64,000 nt of DNA from Lantana camara. Its lineage: Eukaryota; Streptophyta; Magnoliopsida; Lamiales; Verbenaceae. Below the pieces are notes generated by a model. The model made no database searches, was not told the origin of the DNA, and saw only the letters and a list, made by a program, of their open reading frames with translations. The position numbers and the translations under genes are program-made. The stretch is taken from NCBI GenBank assembly GCA_037501455.1, contig CM074865.1, positions 14,144,501-14,208,500 of the forward strand, written 5' to 3'. Shown here one piece after another: positions 1 through 11,511 of the stretch. How positions within the stretch are numbered: position 1 is the stretch's first letter; the number at the start of each line of letters is the position of its first letter.

Positions 1-599
1 GTTAGAAAGACGTTGGAGTTATGAAAATAAATAAATAAGAAAAATAGAAAGAAAAAAGACCAAGAGTCCATACGCCACAATCACTCTAACACTTAATATA
101 ATAGTATAGATGAGAAAAATAAATAAAAAATAATAGCACTGTTTAAACTATAAATCAAAAATATACAGCTAAAATGTAAAGAATTAATCTGTTATATATA
201 TTTCTTTTTGCTTTGTTAAAAACTAATAATTCCACACACTATACATGTGTACCCAAATAAAAAAATATTATTATTTAAATTTATATTGAATTAAATTATT
301 TTTTTATGTTAATACTCATTTTAAAATTATTTTAAATATAGTTATAAATTTAAGATAAATAAATAAATAAATAAAATAAGACAATATCTCATTAATAAAA
401 AAATATGGGGAAAATAATAAGTAATAACTAGAATAATTGCTTGGTTCTATTAAAACTCGAATTCTTGATTTGATTATCCATTTTAACTAAAAATACTTAA
501 GAACAATATAACTTATGATTAAAAACTGTCTCAAGATTTAGTAATTTTATCGCAAATTTTGGATGCAAAAATTTATAAATAATAATTATTTTTTAATAT
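1..599. other. AT-rich intergenic sequence
   Basis: Very AT-rich DNA with short A/T runs and frequent stops in all frames. I see no gene or recognisable element here. Confidence 0.6.
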
Positions 600-889
600 A
601 TCAATTTCTTACTACACATTTATTTGTAGGAAGAGTTAAATATTTTAGAATCTTAAATTAAAATTTTAATTGTAAATACATTTAAAAGTGTAGTAAGACT
701 TCTTTTGTTACTACACATTAGAATGTAGGTACAATTATACATGTTGCTTCATTTTAAAGTGTAGCAACATCTCTTACTACATCAATTCGTGCCTACACTT
801 GTAGGAAATGTAGTAAGAGATTATGTGTAGTAAGAATGTTTATCTTACTACACTCTAAAGTGCATTTAAAGCTTATTTTTTTTGTAGTG
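600..889. mobile_element. CACTA-like (EnSpm) element end, non-autonomous fragment
   Basis: The block ends at 876-889 in a run of T followed by GTAGTG, which on the minus strand reads CACTACAAAAAAA, the usual terminus of plant CACTA elements. The preceding 280 bases carry many short copies, in both orientations, of a TTACTACAC / GTGTAGTAAG motif, like the subterminal repeats of that superfamily. No matching second terminus was found to the left, so this looks like one end only. No transposase is present. The superfamily assignment rests on the terminus and subterminal repeats alone. Confidence 0.5.
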
Positions 890-900
890 ATTTTTTAGAA

Positions 901-1106
901 GGATAATTACGAATATTCTTTGAGGTTCAAACTCTGACAGTTGAGAAATTATAAAAATACCTTGAGATTCGAACAACGATTACCAAAAAAAAAATCCTGA
1001 AAATTTACCAATGATATCCTGCTCAATATACTTGTAAATTTTCAACTCTGAGGATTTTTAGTCGTACTTGGGTTAACTTTTAAGAGGGGTGTATTTTTAA
1101 TTATCC
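901..1106. mobile_element. MITE with GGATAATTAC-type inverted ends (copy 1)
   Basis: The segment begins GGATAATTAC and ends in a near inverted copy, TAATTATCC. TTTTTAGAA-like sequence on both sides suggests a 9-11 bp target duplication, as in Mutator-type MITEs. A diverged copy sits at 20852-21061 in the same place relative to another DUF295 gene. The element was therefore already upstream of the ancestral gene before duplication. Confidence 0.5.
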
Positions 1107-1599
1107 TTTTCTTTAGAAATTCAAATTTTATCACTCCCAAATAGTAAAAATTACTTTTTATTATAAAAATTCAATTATGTCATTGGCATATACTAGAGGT
1201 GACAAAGTTCCTTGAAGAGGACTATGTAAATTAAAGCATTAACACGCAAATACACAAAAGACAGAAAGTCTAAAGACAAGTGTTCTCATCTTTGGTATTG
1301 ACAAATTATTTTATTGCTACTTGGGAGGCCCTAGGAATCTTCATTCACTTGCACATACTCTTCAATCATAATTAACAAAAGCTAATAAATGCATAAAATA
1401 TGAAGTCAAATATGTTTATCTCCATCTTGCTCCCAAAGCAATAGAACTTGAGAATGTTTAAGTACTCCCCAAGTATCAATCATGCACAGATTGTTTAAAA
1501 AACCTTAGAATAATATAACATGGAGAGCCCATATTATACCTCAACTATTTACATCATCCACAACCCTCATAACCAAAGCACCATCAATCTTCAACATCA

Positions 1600-2715
1600 A
1601 TGGCTGCAAAGGACAGATCTTTGTCCACCAAAAAAGAAGCCATTGGCAAAAGGCCATGGCCCAATCTTCCCCAACAACTACTCAACTTTCTGGCTAGAAA
1701 ACCAAGTTTGCTGCAGCAAATGAGTTATCCAGGCACCACAAAATCATGGTCAGCCGCAACAACGCGATGCAACGGCACTAAACTTCCCCGGCATCCTCAA
1801 CTTCATGATTTGGGGGGTTCCAACAATTGGTGTTGCTTAAGTAAAACACTCCCACATTTCATCAACATCTATTTTCGCACCGAATTCTACCAACGGTGGT
1901 ACTATAGCATCAGATATTCACATCCCCTTTTCTGGTACAATACACCACAACATTTCGTGGGCTACTCCAACGGTACGGTAATTTGTCGGGGGCCTAATCC
2001 ATCTTATCTTCACACTTTTGAACCTGAGTCAAGGCATGAATGGCCATTTCCCTCATGGGATATTAATATCCCTTTTAAGTTTGTTGCAATATATTCTTCA
2101 GTTAAGAGTCCTCATCATATGGTTGTGGTAACTGGGATTTCGAGCCCAGCCCTCGTAGTCCATACTTACATTAATGAAGGTGAATACAAGTGGATCAAAT
2201 ACGAGTTTGATACGATCGACCCTTATGATTCCAAGAATCAAACCATGAAGTTCACAAATGTCATCGGTTTTAAAGGGATGTATTATGCTCTGAGTCTGCA
2301 GGGGACGCTTGCTGTTATAGAAGATATTCATTCATGCCTTGTTATAACTGGTATAGGCAGAAACAGGGCTGTTCCTTGGGCGGAAACAAGGTACTTTAAA
2401 GAACATTTACTTGAATCAAATGGAGAAATCTTTCTTGTTTTCCTTATCTATAAGAAAACATTAGGTGTTGTGGACGGAGTTGAGGTTTTTAAGCTAAATT
2501 TTCCAAGATTGACTTGGGTTAAGGTTGAAAGCCTCCATGAAAGGGCACTGTTCTTGGAAAATGAGTGTTGTATTTGGGTTGATTCAAGACAAGTTGGATG
2601 CAGGGGAAATTGTGTGTATTTTACAAAGAGTAATGAGGAGTGGTATAAATATGATATGGAAACTTGCTGCATTTCTCCAGGTTTGGCATGGAAAGAACCT
2701 ACCTTGGAAGAATAA
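1600..2715 (+). CDS. DUF295 / F-box-like protein, copy 1
   Basis: Intact 371-residue single-exon ORF. The N-terminus (about residues 18-50) has the LPxxLLxFLxxKPSLL pattern of a degenerate F-box. Residues about 120-180 hold the GYSNGTVICRG segment, and residues about 240-350 the DUF295 core, with VDGVEVFKLNFPRLTWVKVE, HERALFLE and GCRGNCVYFT. Proteins of this family are usually F-box adaptors of SCF ubiquitin ligases with a C-terminal beta-propeller-like domain; the substrate here is unknown. The ATG lies in CATCAATGG, and the same start is kept in both paralogues (21770, 40212). Upstream sequence is shared with copy 2 back to about position 900. The last 30 residues differ most from copy 3. 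Family call firm; F-box activity inferred. Confidence 0.85.
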   Translation: MAAKDRSLSTKKEAIGKRPWPNLPQQLLNFLARKPSLLQQMSYPGTTKSWSAATTRCNGTKLPRHPQLHDLGGSNNWCCLSKTLPHFINIYFRTEFYQRWYYSIRYSHPLFWYNTPQHFVGYSNGTVICRGPNPSYLHTFEPESRHEWPFPSWDINIPFKFVAIYSSVKSPHHMVVVTGISSPALVVHTYINEGEYKWIKYEFDTIDPYDSKNQTMKFTNVIGFKGMYYALSLQGTLAVIEDIHSCLVITGIGRNRAVPWAETRYFKEHLLESNGEIFLVFLIYKKTLGVVDGVEVFKLNFPRLTWVKVESLHERALFLENECCIWVDSRQVGCRGNCVYFTKSNEEWYKYDMETCCISPGLAWKEPTLEE

Positions 2716-4139
2716 CTATGATTGATGATTTTTGTTGTAACTTACTTTATCATCTTTAAAGCACACTCCCTTGACTTGTTTAGAGAAAATGCTGAAAGCA
2801 CCTTCTCAACATACACGTTAATGTAAAAGCAGTTTCTCATGGGGTAATCTGTACTTTCGTCAAACCCAAAAGGAGTCTTATTGCTCTATTTATAATATCG
2901 ATTATGGTTTTTACTCATAATGATACTGAGAGCATGCTTATTGTTAGTATCTCAAGCGTAAAATTTAATGAAATATTTAGATCATGCTTATTGGGTTTTT
3001 TAACACACAAATGAATTTTAAGGAACGAAAAGATGGAGTTTTTTGCTCGATCACCCCTGTAATATACATAATTAGCATTTTGAACTCTATGATTTGAAAT
3101 GTCTCAAAGCGAACCCTTTGATTGTATTAAATTAACACTAAATAAATACTCAAAAGTCAAAACCCTATGGTCGTGACAACAAACACAGTTGTAGGGTTTT
3201 GAGTACTAATTTAATACAATCACAGATTCGTTTTGAGATATTTTAAATCATAGAGTTCGAAGTGCTAATTTTAATATATCACAGAGTTTTGGTACAATAA
3301 ACTACTAAAAGATGTACAAAAAAATTTTAAGTTAATCGGTAGGTTTTTCAACTTTATTACGGATCAAACGTATGCCTACAACACGCGTACGTGCTCTTTA
3401 CTAGTTACTAGTTAGGATTAAAATGGCGAACAGTTTTAAACTTTTAATTACAAGACATAATTACGGGTTTGAAAAATTGCTACATTTCCTTAATCATTTA
3501 ATTACCAATTTGAAAAAATATTGGAACCAAAATTGCGACATGTACGTAATTACGGAACGCCTTGCAATTAAGTCAACTAAAAAAAAAAAAAAAAAAAAGA
3601 AATTCATCTCCAAAAGCATGCAAATTAATGTTCCATCAAAATTTGTAGATCAGACCATTAAGCGAATCTAACGAGTGGGAAAAGAGATAGGCGGTTGTCC
3701 ATGTGAATGAAAGGTAGAGATGAGGGCAAGAGAAGATGAGTGTAATGAAGTCTGAAAGGTATAACTTTCTTCTTTGGAGCAGAAATTAACTAGAGTGGTT
3801 GAAAAATCAATCGGGGCAAATGTTATTGTTCAACTATTCGATCAATCACAGTGGAACTGACAAATCATAATTATATCATAAATAACATTAAATATTAGAA
3901 ATAACAAATAATTAAAAAACATATATAAAAGTTACTTTGTTATGCATTTTTTGTGTTTATATACAAATCTAATAAGCTAATATGAGAATATTTTAGAAAA
4001 GAACTATGAGTAAAAAAGCTAAGATCAAGTATCAACCTAAAAAAGAAAACATACATTCATCATTCATGAGATCAATCCTTAAGATAGACAAAATTGAGAA
4101 GAAAAAAATGAGCTAAAAGAATGACTCTAGAAATTAGGG
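2716..4139. other. Intergenic sequence downstream of DUF295 copy 1
   Basis: AT-rich, no supported gene. It contains the foldback at 3056-3286 and a run of 19 A near 3580. The sequence diverges from the downstream flanks of copies 2 and 3 soon after the stop codon, so the ACBP tail that follows those copies is absent here. Confidence 0.6.
3056..3286. repeat. Foldback (hairpin) repeat
   Basis: Two arms of about 110 bases are imperfect inverted copies: the left arm contains ACTCTATGATTT and TTGATTGTATTAAATTA, and the right arm their reverse complements. A short loop lies near 3170-3190. No ORF. The structure fits a small foldback MITE; the superfamily is undetermined and no clear target duplication was identified. 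Confidence 0.6.
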
Positions 4140-4455
4140 CCTTTTGATGAGGAAAATGCAAAAATGGTATACCAACTAACCCCATTTTGCAATTTTGGTA
4201 CTAATTTTTTTCCGGTGAAAAAATTACCCCCTAACTAACAAAGTTAGCATTTTCGTGCATCTTTTCACCGGAGTTACACAGTTGGCACCGGAAAATGCAA
4301 CGGGGGTCTGAGTTTGTGCTTAGGTGGATAGTATGTCACACGTGTACAAAATGGTGATGCCACGTCTGTTATTCCCTGATAGAGAAAATTGCATAAATGG
4401 TATACCAACTTCACCCTTTCAGCAAATTTGGTACCATAACTTTTCCATTAACAAA

Positions 4456-6850
4456 ATTGAGCCGGGTGCCCAAACACTTCTGTAAATTCTGCCATAATGT
4501 CGCCATAAACCGTGGATCTCGGTCTGAAACAATACTAGCTGGAACTCCGTGCAATCTTACGATCTCTCTGCAATACACGTCAGCTAGCTTTTGAACCTTG
4601 TCAGACATTCAAACCTTGAGGAATGGCCTGACTTGTTTAATATATCAATAACCACCCATATTCCATCGTACCCTCCTTTGGTCCTCGGCAAGCCGGACAC
4701 GAAGTCCATTGTCACTTATGTTGGAAAACACGAATCAGAAAGCAGCGGAATTTAAAAAATTTTCCCAACAAAAGGATCTTGGACTCGCAATCGTGTAACC
4801 AAATTCGTAGAGATAGAAAACTTACTTTTCTTTTATTCTTTCTTGAAGCGTTTCAAGCCACCCAAGAACGCTCTTCTCGCGGCTTGATCCCCTCTCCTTG
4901 GTAAAGCTCGAATCTTCAAACTTCTAACTTGAAGTCTCTAGAGAAAGTCCACCAACTTGATCACAATCTAACTAGTAAGGATGTTAGTTCTCTAGTTAGT
5001 GTTTAGGCTTAACCTAGGGTTTATTTGATCTTGGAGAAAGGAAGGTGTTCAACACATGAACCAAAAGAATTGTCAATTAGCTCTAAAGGGGAGCATGAGC
5101 TCCCCTATATATAGGTAAGGGGAGGGACGGCCGAACCCAATCCTTGTTGGGTAAGGATTTGGTCCCTCTCTCTCCTATTACTTGATCATCAAGTATTTTC
5201 CAACTTTGACTTTGAATTCTAATTCAAGTCAACTTTTAAGAGAGCTAAAAATATCCAAACTATTTTGGATAATTTTATACTTTATTTATTTAAAATAAAT
5301 AACTTATTTTATTATCTAATTAATTAATTCGTAATTAATTAACTAGATTATTTTCTCCAAAATAAAACTTTCTTTTTAATTCAAAATTAAACCAAAGTCT
5401 ATTAAATAATTAACACATTTAATTATTTAATACATATATATATATTCACACGTGTGTGACACGTGTCACTCACGTGAGCCACACGTGTGATTTCACACGT
5501 GTGGAACCCTCTTGGCCCGATTAACTCGTTTAATCATTTTAAAGCCTCAACTCATGTAACCAAGTTGTTGTGTGTGACCCTCTAGGTTCTCAATTCAATT
5601 CGCAGTGACCCTAATTAATTAATTCACTAATTAATTAAAAAGTCCACAGATTAAACGACCATAGTCTAGCAACAGGTGTTTAACCCCTAGCTGAATTGGA
5701 ATGTTCGGATTCGACAGAACCTTTAAGTCATTGATTCATGTGAGATACAATCCTCCTACTTACTATCTCTCAACCAAGATCTAGGGTAAGGGAATAATCA
5801 GAACCCTAATAATCCGGTCTTAAAGCTAAGTGCATTTCATATCCATTTGATCTCAATCCAAGAAACCCTTTTCTTGATGTCTTGATCTACTGCCTTGGCC
5901 AAGGACTCCATATGACATATGAATGACTTACACAATAAGAGATCACCTTGCAAATGCAAGTGTAGGTCCTATCTTGATTCTCATTCACTTTCATGAATCA
6001 CTTGTGCAGCCCCAGCATAAGCCTTGAATCGGTTGTCTAAGGTGACACCCTTTAAAGCTTATACCTAAGACTACAGAGTTAACTCATAAAGTGACAAGGA
6101 ACCTCAAGTCTAAGGATCAATTAATCACATCAATGACTAGTGAGATATTTCCTAACCTGGAAGTTTCCATTTCCTGAAATAGAAACTTCCTTTCCCATTT
6201 AGGAATGTTCTCACACGGGGCACCTCAGTGAACTTACTTATTAAAGTAAGCACCCTCATGTATCACGTACGTATCAGCTATACACTTTGCACCTCCATGA
6301 AACAAGGTGGTCCTTCTTAAGGGCGTGATCCCACAAGCAAGCCTTAGAGGAGTCAGGTTGACACTCCCACTGTCTGTAGGACTCATCGGCTTGGAGTATT
6401 TTACTAATCATGACTTATGTGATATAGGGCTCGTTTCATGAACCATTTCACCTAAATGGTAGAGTCCTAAAGTCATCAGGATTAGGGGAGTTCTCATACA
6501 TGCACAGCTAAAGTAAACGCATACCAAACAAGAGCATATAAAGAAGTGTTGCCTCAATTCGTTATTTCATTCAAACATTGTCTGTGATTACAATAAGGAA
6601 AAGCACAAAGCGGATATTCAATCGGCTTTTAGGGCACTATTCCTAACAACTTACTCCCACTTTCACTCGTGGATCAGAAGCGGTTGGAGAGTTCCTCCCG
6701 GCTTTTGGTGCTCTGCTTTAACTTTTTGACACTTTAGACATCGCTTCATGAAGTTCGTGATATATCTCTTTTCATGCCACTCCACCAAAACTTCTCCTTC
6801 AAATCCCGATACATCTTCGTACCTCCCAAAACTTTCTCTTCAAACCAAGG
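4456..6850 (-). pseudogene. Captured Gypsy integrase fragment, left arm (split by a solo LTR)
   Basis: The minus strand of 6654-6835 and 4456-4718 reads as the zinc-binding and early catalytic parts of a Ty3/Gypsy integrase, including KQVKAEHQKPG-like, DFVSGLPRTK and DVYCREIVRLHGVPASIVSD. Homology stops just after GTRLNF, where the transposon terminal sequence begins. A solo Copia LTR (4719-6648) splits it. The fragment lacks RT, RNase H and the integrase C-terminus, so it cannot function. The motif style is that of chromoviral Tekay/Del elements; that is an inference. Confidence 0.7.
4719..6648. repeat. Solo Copia LTR (family A), 1930 bp
   Basis: It starts TGTTGGAAAACACG, ends ATTCCTAACA, and is flanked by ACTTA on both sides (4714-4718 and 6649-6653). 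The sequence matches both LTRs of the full-length element at 7598-19784 but belongs to a slightly different subfamily, for example GTGTAACC where the full-length element has GTGCATCC. No internal region is present, so this is the product of LTR-LTR recombination. It contains a five-core ACGT palindrome cluster at about 5446-5503 and, in minus-strand orientation, a TATATATAG box near 5110. Confidence 0.9.
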
Positions 6851-7597
6851 AAAATGAGTCTAGACATCAACAATACAATCCCGAAAAGAAAATGAGTAAG
6901 CAAGGTGTGAATAGGATGAGGGTAGGAAATTGTATTGTGCATTAGGTTTGTAACGTGGCTAAGAAAGAAAATTTTTACAACACTAAGGCTCAGCGGGGTC
7001 AATCAAACTATTTTATTTAATGAAAATCATAAAAAGGCCAAAAACACCGACAACAAATGCCTAAGTCATTTCCCGAATTACTCGTCAACCGATCTACTTC
7101 GTCTCGAAGGGAGTTAAAATGTATTCTTATCAATTTTCAGGACTTTATTGAAAAACATAACCAACCTATCAAGGCAAAGTACATAAACCGTTCAATTAGT
7201 GCGCGAAGAATAAGGGCATAAAGTAGTGGCATGAAAAGAGATATCGCGAACTTTCGGGAGGTATGAAGATGTATCGGGATTTGAAGGAGAAGTTTTGGTG
7301 GAGTGGCATGAAAAGAGATATCGCGAACTTCGTGAAGCGATGTCTAAAGTGTCAAAAAGTTAAAGCAGAGCACCAAAAGCCGGGAGAAACTCTTCAACCG
7401 CTTATGATCCACGAGTGGAAGTGGGAGTAAGTGACAATGGACTTCGTGTCCGGCTTGCCGAGGACCAAAGGATGGTACGATGGAATATGGGTGGTTATTG
7501 ATATATTAAACAAGTCAGCCCATTCCTCAAGGTTCGAATGTTCGACAAGGTTCAAAAGCTAGCTGACGTGTATTGCAGAGAGATTGTAAGATTGCAC

Positions 7598-10500
7598 TGT
7601 TGGAAAACACGAATCAGAAAGCAGCGGAATTTAAAAAATTTTCCCAACAAAAGGATCTTGAACTCGCAATCGTGCATCCAAATTCGTAAAGATAGAAAAC
7701 TTACTTTTCTTTTATTCTTTCTTGAAGCGTTTCAAGCTACCCAAGAACGCTCTTCTCGCGGCTTGATCCCCTCTCCTTGGTAAAGCTCGAATCTTCAAAC
7801 TTCTAACTTGAAGTCTCTAGAGAAAGTCCACCAACTTGATCACAATCTAACTAGTAAGGATGCTAGTTCTCTAGTTAGTGTTTAGGCTTAACCTAGGGTT
7901 TATTTGATCTTGGAGAAAGGAAGGTGTTCAACACATGAACCAAGAATTGTCAATTAGCTCTAAAGGGGAGCATGAGCTCCCCTATATATAGGAAAGGGGA
8001 CGGGCGGCCGAAATCCTTGTCCTCATAGGCAAGGGTTTTGGTTCCTCTCTCCTATTACTTGATCTTCAAGTAATTTCCAACTTTGACTTTGAATTCAAAT
8101 TCAAATCAACTTTAGGAGAGCTAAAAATATCCAAACTATTTTTGGATAATTTTATACTTTATTTATTTAAAATAAATAACTTATTTTATCTAATTAATTA
8201 ATTCATAATTAATTAACTAGATTATTTTTCTCCAAAATAAGACTTTCTTTTTAATTCAAAATTAAACCAAAGTCTATTAAATAATTAACACATTTAATTA
8301 TTTAATACATATATATACAATATATACATATTCACACGTGTGTGACACGTGTCACTCACGTGAGCCACACGTGTGATTTCACACGTGTGGAACCGTCTTG
8401 GCCCGATTAACTCGTTTAATCATTTTTAAGCCTCAACTCATGTAACCAAGTTGTTGTGTGTGACCCTCTAGGTTCTCAATTCAATTAGCAGTGACCCTAA
8501 TTAATTAATTCACTAATTAATTAACCAGTCCACAGATTAAACGACCATAGTCTAGCAACAGGTGTTTATGTTGGAAAACACGAATCAGAAAGCAGCGGAA
8601 TATAAAAAATTTTCCCAACAAAAGGATCTTGGACTCGCAATCGTGTAACCAAATTCGTAGAGATAGAAAACTTACTTTTCTTTTATTCTTTCTTGAAGCG
8701 TTTCAAGCCACCCAAGAACGCTCTTCTCGCGGCTTGATCCCCTCTCCTTGGTAAAGCTCGAATCTTCAAACTTCTAACTTGAAGTCTCTAGAGAAAGTCC
8801 ACCAACTTGATCACAATCTAACTAGTAAGGATGCTAGTTCTCTAGTTAGTGTTTAGGCTTAACCTAGGGTTTATTTGATCTTGGAGAAAGGAAGGTGTTC
8901 AACACATGAACCAAAAGAATTGTCAATTAGCTCTAAAGGGGAGCATGAGCTCCTCTATATATAGGAAAGGGAGAGGGACGGCCGAACCTATTCCTTGTTG
9001 GGCAAGGATTTGGTTCCTCTCTCTCCTATTACTTGATCATCAAGTATTTTCCAACTTTTACTTTGAATTCTAATTCAAGTCAACTTTTAAGAGAGCTAAA
9101 AATATCCAAACTATTTTGGATAATTTTATACTTTATTTATTTAAAATAAATAACTTATTTTATCTAATTAATTAATTCATAATTAATTAACTAGATTATT
9201 TTCTCCAAAATAAGACTTTCTTTTTAATTCAAAATTAAACCAAAGTATATTAAATAATTAACACATTGAATTATTTAATACATATATATAATATATATAT
9301 ATATATTCACACGTGTGTGACACGTGTCACAGTGACACGTGTCACTCACGTGAGCCACACGTGTGATTTCACACGTGTGGAACCCTCTTGGCCCGATTAA
9401 CTCGTTTAATCATTTTAAAGCCTCAACTCATGTAACCAAGTTGTTGTGTGTGACCCTCTAGGTTCTCAATTCAATTAGCAGTGATCCTAATTAATTAATT
9501 CACTAATTAATTAATCAGTCCACAGATTAAACGACCATAGTCTAGCAACAGGTGTTTAACCCCTAGCTGAATTGGAATGTTCGGATTCGACAGAACCTTT
9601 AAGTCATTGATTCATGTGAGATACAATCCTCCTACTTACTATCTCTCAACCAAGATCTAGGGTAAGGGAATAATCAGAACCCTAATAATCCGGTCTTAAA
9701 GCTAAGTGCATTTCATATCCATTTGATCTCAATCCAAGAAACCCTTTTCTTGATGTCTTGACCTACTGCCTTGGCCAAGGACTCCATATGGCATATGAAT
9801 GACTTACACAATAAGAGATCACCTTGCAAATGCAAGTGTAGGTCCTATCTTGATTCTCATTCACTTTCATGAATCACTTGTGCAGCCCCAGCATAAGCCT
9901 TGAATCAGTTGTCTAAGGCGACACCCTTTAAAGCTTATACCTAAGACTACAGAGTTAACTCATAAAGTGACAAGGAACCTCAAGTCTAAGGATCAATTAA
10001 TCACATCAATGACTCGTGAGATATTTCCTAATCTGGAAGTTTCCATTTCCTGAAATAGAAACTTCATTTCCCATTTAGGAATGTTCTCACACGGGGCACC
10101 TCAGTGAACTTACTTATTAAAGTAAGCACCCTCATGTATCACGTACGTATCAGCTATACACTTTGCACCTCCATGTAACAAGGTGGTCCTTCTTAAGGGC
10201 GTGATCCCACAAGCAAGCCTTAGAGGAGTCAGGTTGACACTCCCACTGTCTGTAGGACTCATCGGCTTGGAGTATTTTACTAATCATGACTTATGTGATA
10301 TAGGGCTCGTTTCATGAACCATTTCACCTAAATGGTAGAGTCCTAAAGTCATCAGGATTAGGGGAGTTCTCATACATGCACAGCTAAAGTAAACGCATAC
10401 CAAACAAGAGCATATAAAGAAGTGTTGCCTCAATTCGTTATTTCATTCAAAGATTGTCTGTGATTACAATAAGGAAAAGCACAAAGCGGATATTCAATCG

Positions 10501-11495
10501 GCTTTTAGGGCACTATTCCTAACAGTTTAACCCCTAGCTGAATTGGAATGTTCGGATTCGACAGAACCTTTAAATCATTGATTCATGTGAGATACAATCC
10601 TCCTACTTACTATCTCTCAACCAAGATCTAGGGCAAGGGAATAATCAGAACCCTAATAATCCGGTCTTAAAGCTAAGTGCATTTCATATCCATTTGATCT
10701 CAATCCAAGAAACCCTTTTCTTGATGTCTTGATCTACTGCCTTGGCCAAGGACTCCATATGGCATATGAATGACTTACACAATAAGAGATCACCTTGCAA
10801 ATGCAAGTGTAGGTCCTTTCTTGATTCTCATTCACTTTCATGAATCACTTGTGCAGCCCCAGCATAAGCCTTGAATCAGTTGTCTAAGGCGACACCCTTT
10901 AAAGCTTATACCTAAGACTACAGAGTTAACTCATAAAGTGACAAGGAACCTCAAGTCTAAGGATCAATTAATCACATCAATGACTCGTGAGATATTTCCT
11001 AATCTGGAAGTTTCCATTTCCTGAAATAGAAACTTCCTTTCCCATTTAGGAATGTTCTCACACGGGGCACCTCAGTGAACTTACTTATTAAAGTAAGCAC
11101 CCTTATGTATCACGCACGTATCAACTATACACTTTTCACCTCCATGAAACAAGGTGGTCCTTCTTAAGGGCGTGATCCCACAAGCAAGCCTTAGAGGAGT
11201 CAGGTTGACACTCCCACTGTCTGTAGGACTCATCGGCTTGGAGCAATTTACTAATCATGACTTATGTGATATAGGGCTCGTTTCATGAACCATTTCACCT
11301 AAATGGTAGAGTCCTAAAGTCATCAGGATTAGGGGAGTTCTCATACATGCACAGCTAAAGTAAACGCATACCAAACAAGAGCATATAAAGAAGTGTTGCC
11401 TCAATTCGTTATTTCATTCAAACATTGTCTGTGATTACAATAAGGAAAAGCACAAAGCGGATATACAATCGGCTTTTAGGGCACTATTCCTAACA
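7598..11495 (-). repeat. 3' LTR of the Copia element, interrupted by a solo LTR
   Basis: Consists of 7598-8568 and 10530-11495, about 1.94 kb once the nested copy is removed. It pairs with the LTR at 17868-19784 through shared variants such as GTGCATCC near its start, GGCGGCCGAAATCC, and GAGCAATTTAC near its end, none of which occur in the two solo LTRs. It has five ACGT cores at about 8331-8390, whereas its partner has six. Confidence 0.9.
8569..10524. repeat. Solo Copia LTR nested in the 3' LTR of the same family
   Basis: TGTTGG...CTAACA borders with GTTTA duplicated on both sides (8564-8568 and 10525-10529), length 1956 bp. It interrupts the outer LTR in the middle of the phrase AACAGGTGTTTAACCCC, which is intact in every other copy. 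Sequence variants group it with the solo LTR at 4719-6648. It carries the six-core ACGT cluster (about 9307-9380) and a longer TA repeat just before it. Confidence 0.92.
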
Positions 11496-11510
11496 ATCTC
11501 CCACTTGCCC
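11496..11510 (-). other. Polypurine tract of the Copia element
   Basis: On the minus strand GGGCAAGTGGGAGAT directly precedes the TGTTAGG start of the 3' LTR. This is the expected position and composition for the plus-strand DNA primer of a plant Copia element. Confidence 0.8.
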
Positions 11511-11511
11511 G

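Noticed and set aside
3423..3671. 82-codon ORF with a poly-lysine run
   Set aside because: The lysines come from a 19-A run in AT-rich intergenic DNA; no domain or conservation.
7538..7783. 81-codon plus-strand ORF starting in integrase sequence
   Set aside because: Accidental fusion of the captured integrase fragment with the Copia LTR across the insertion point.
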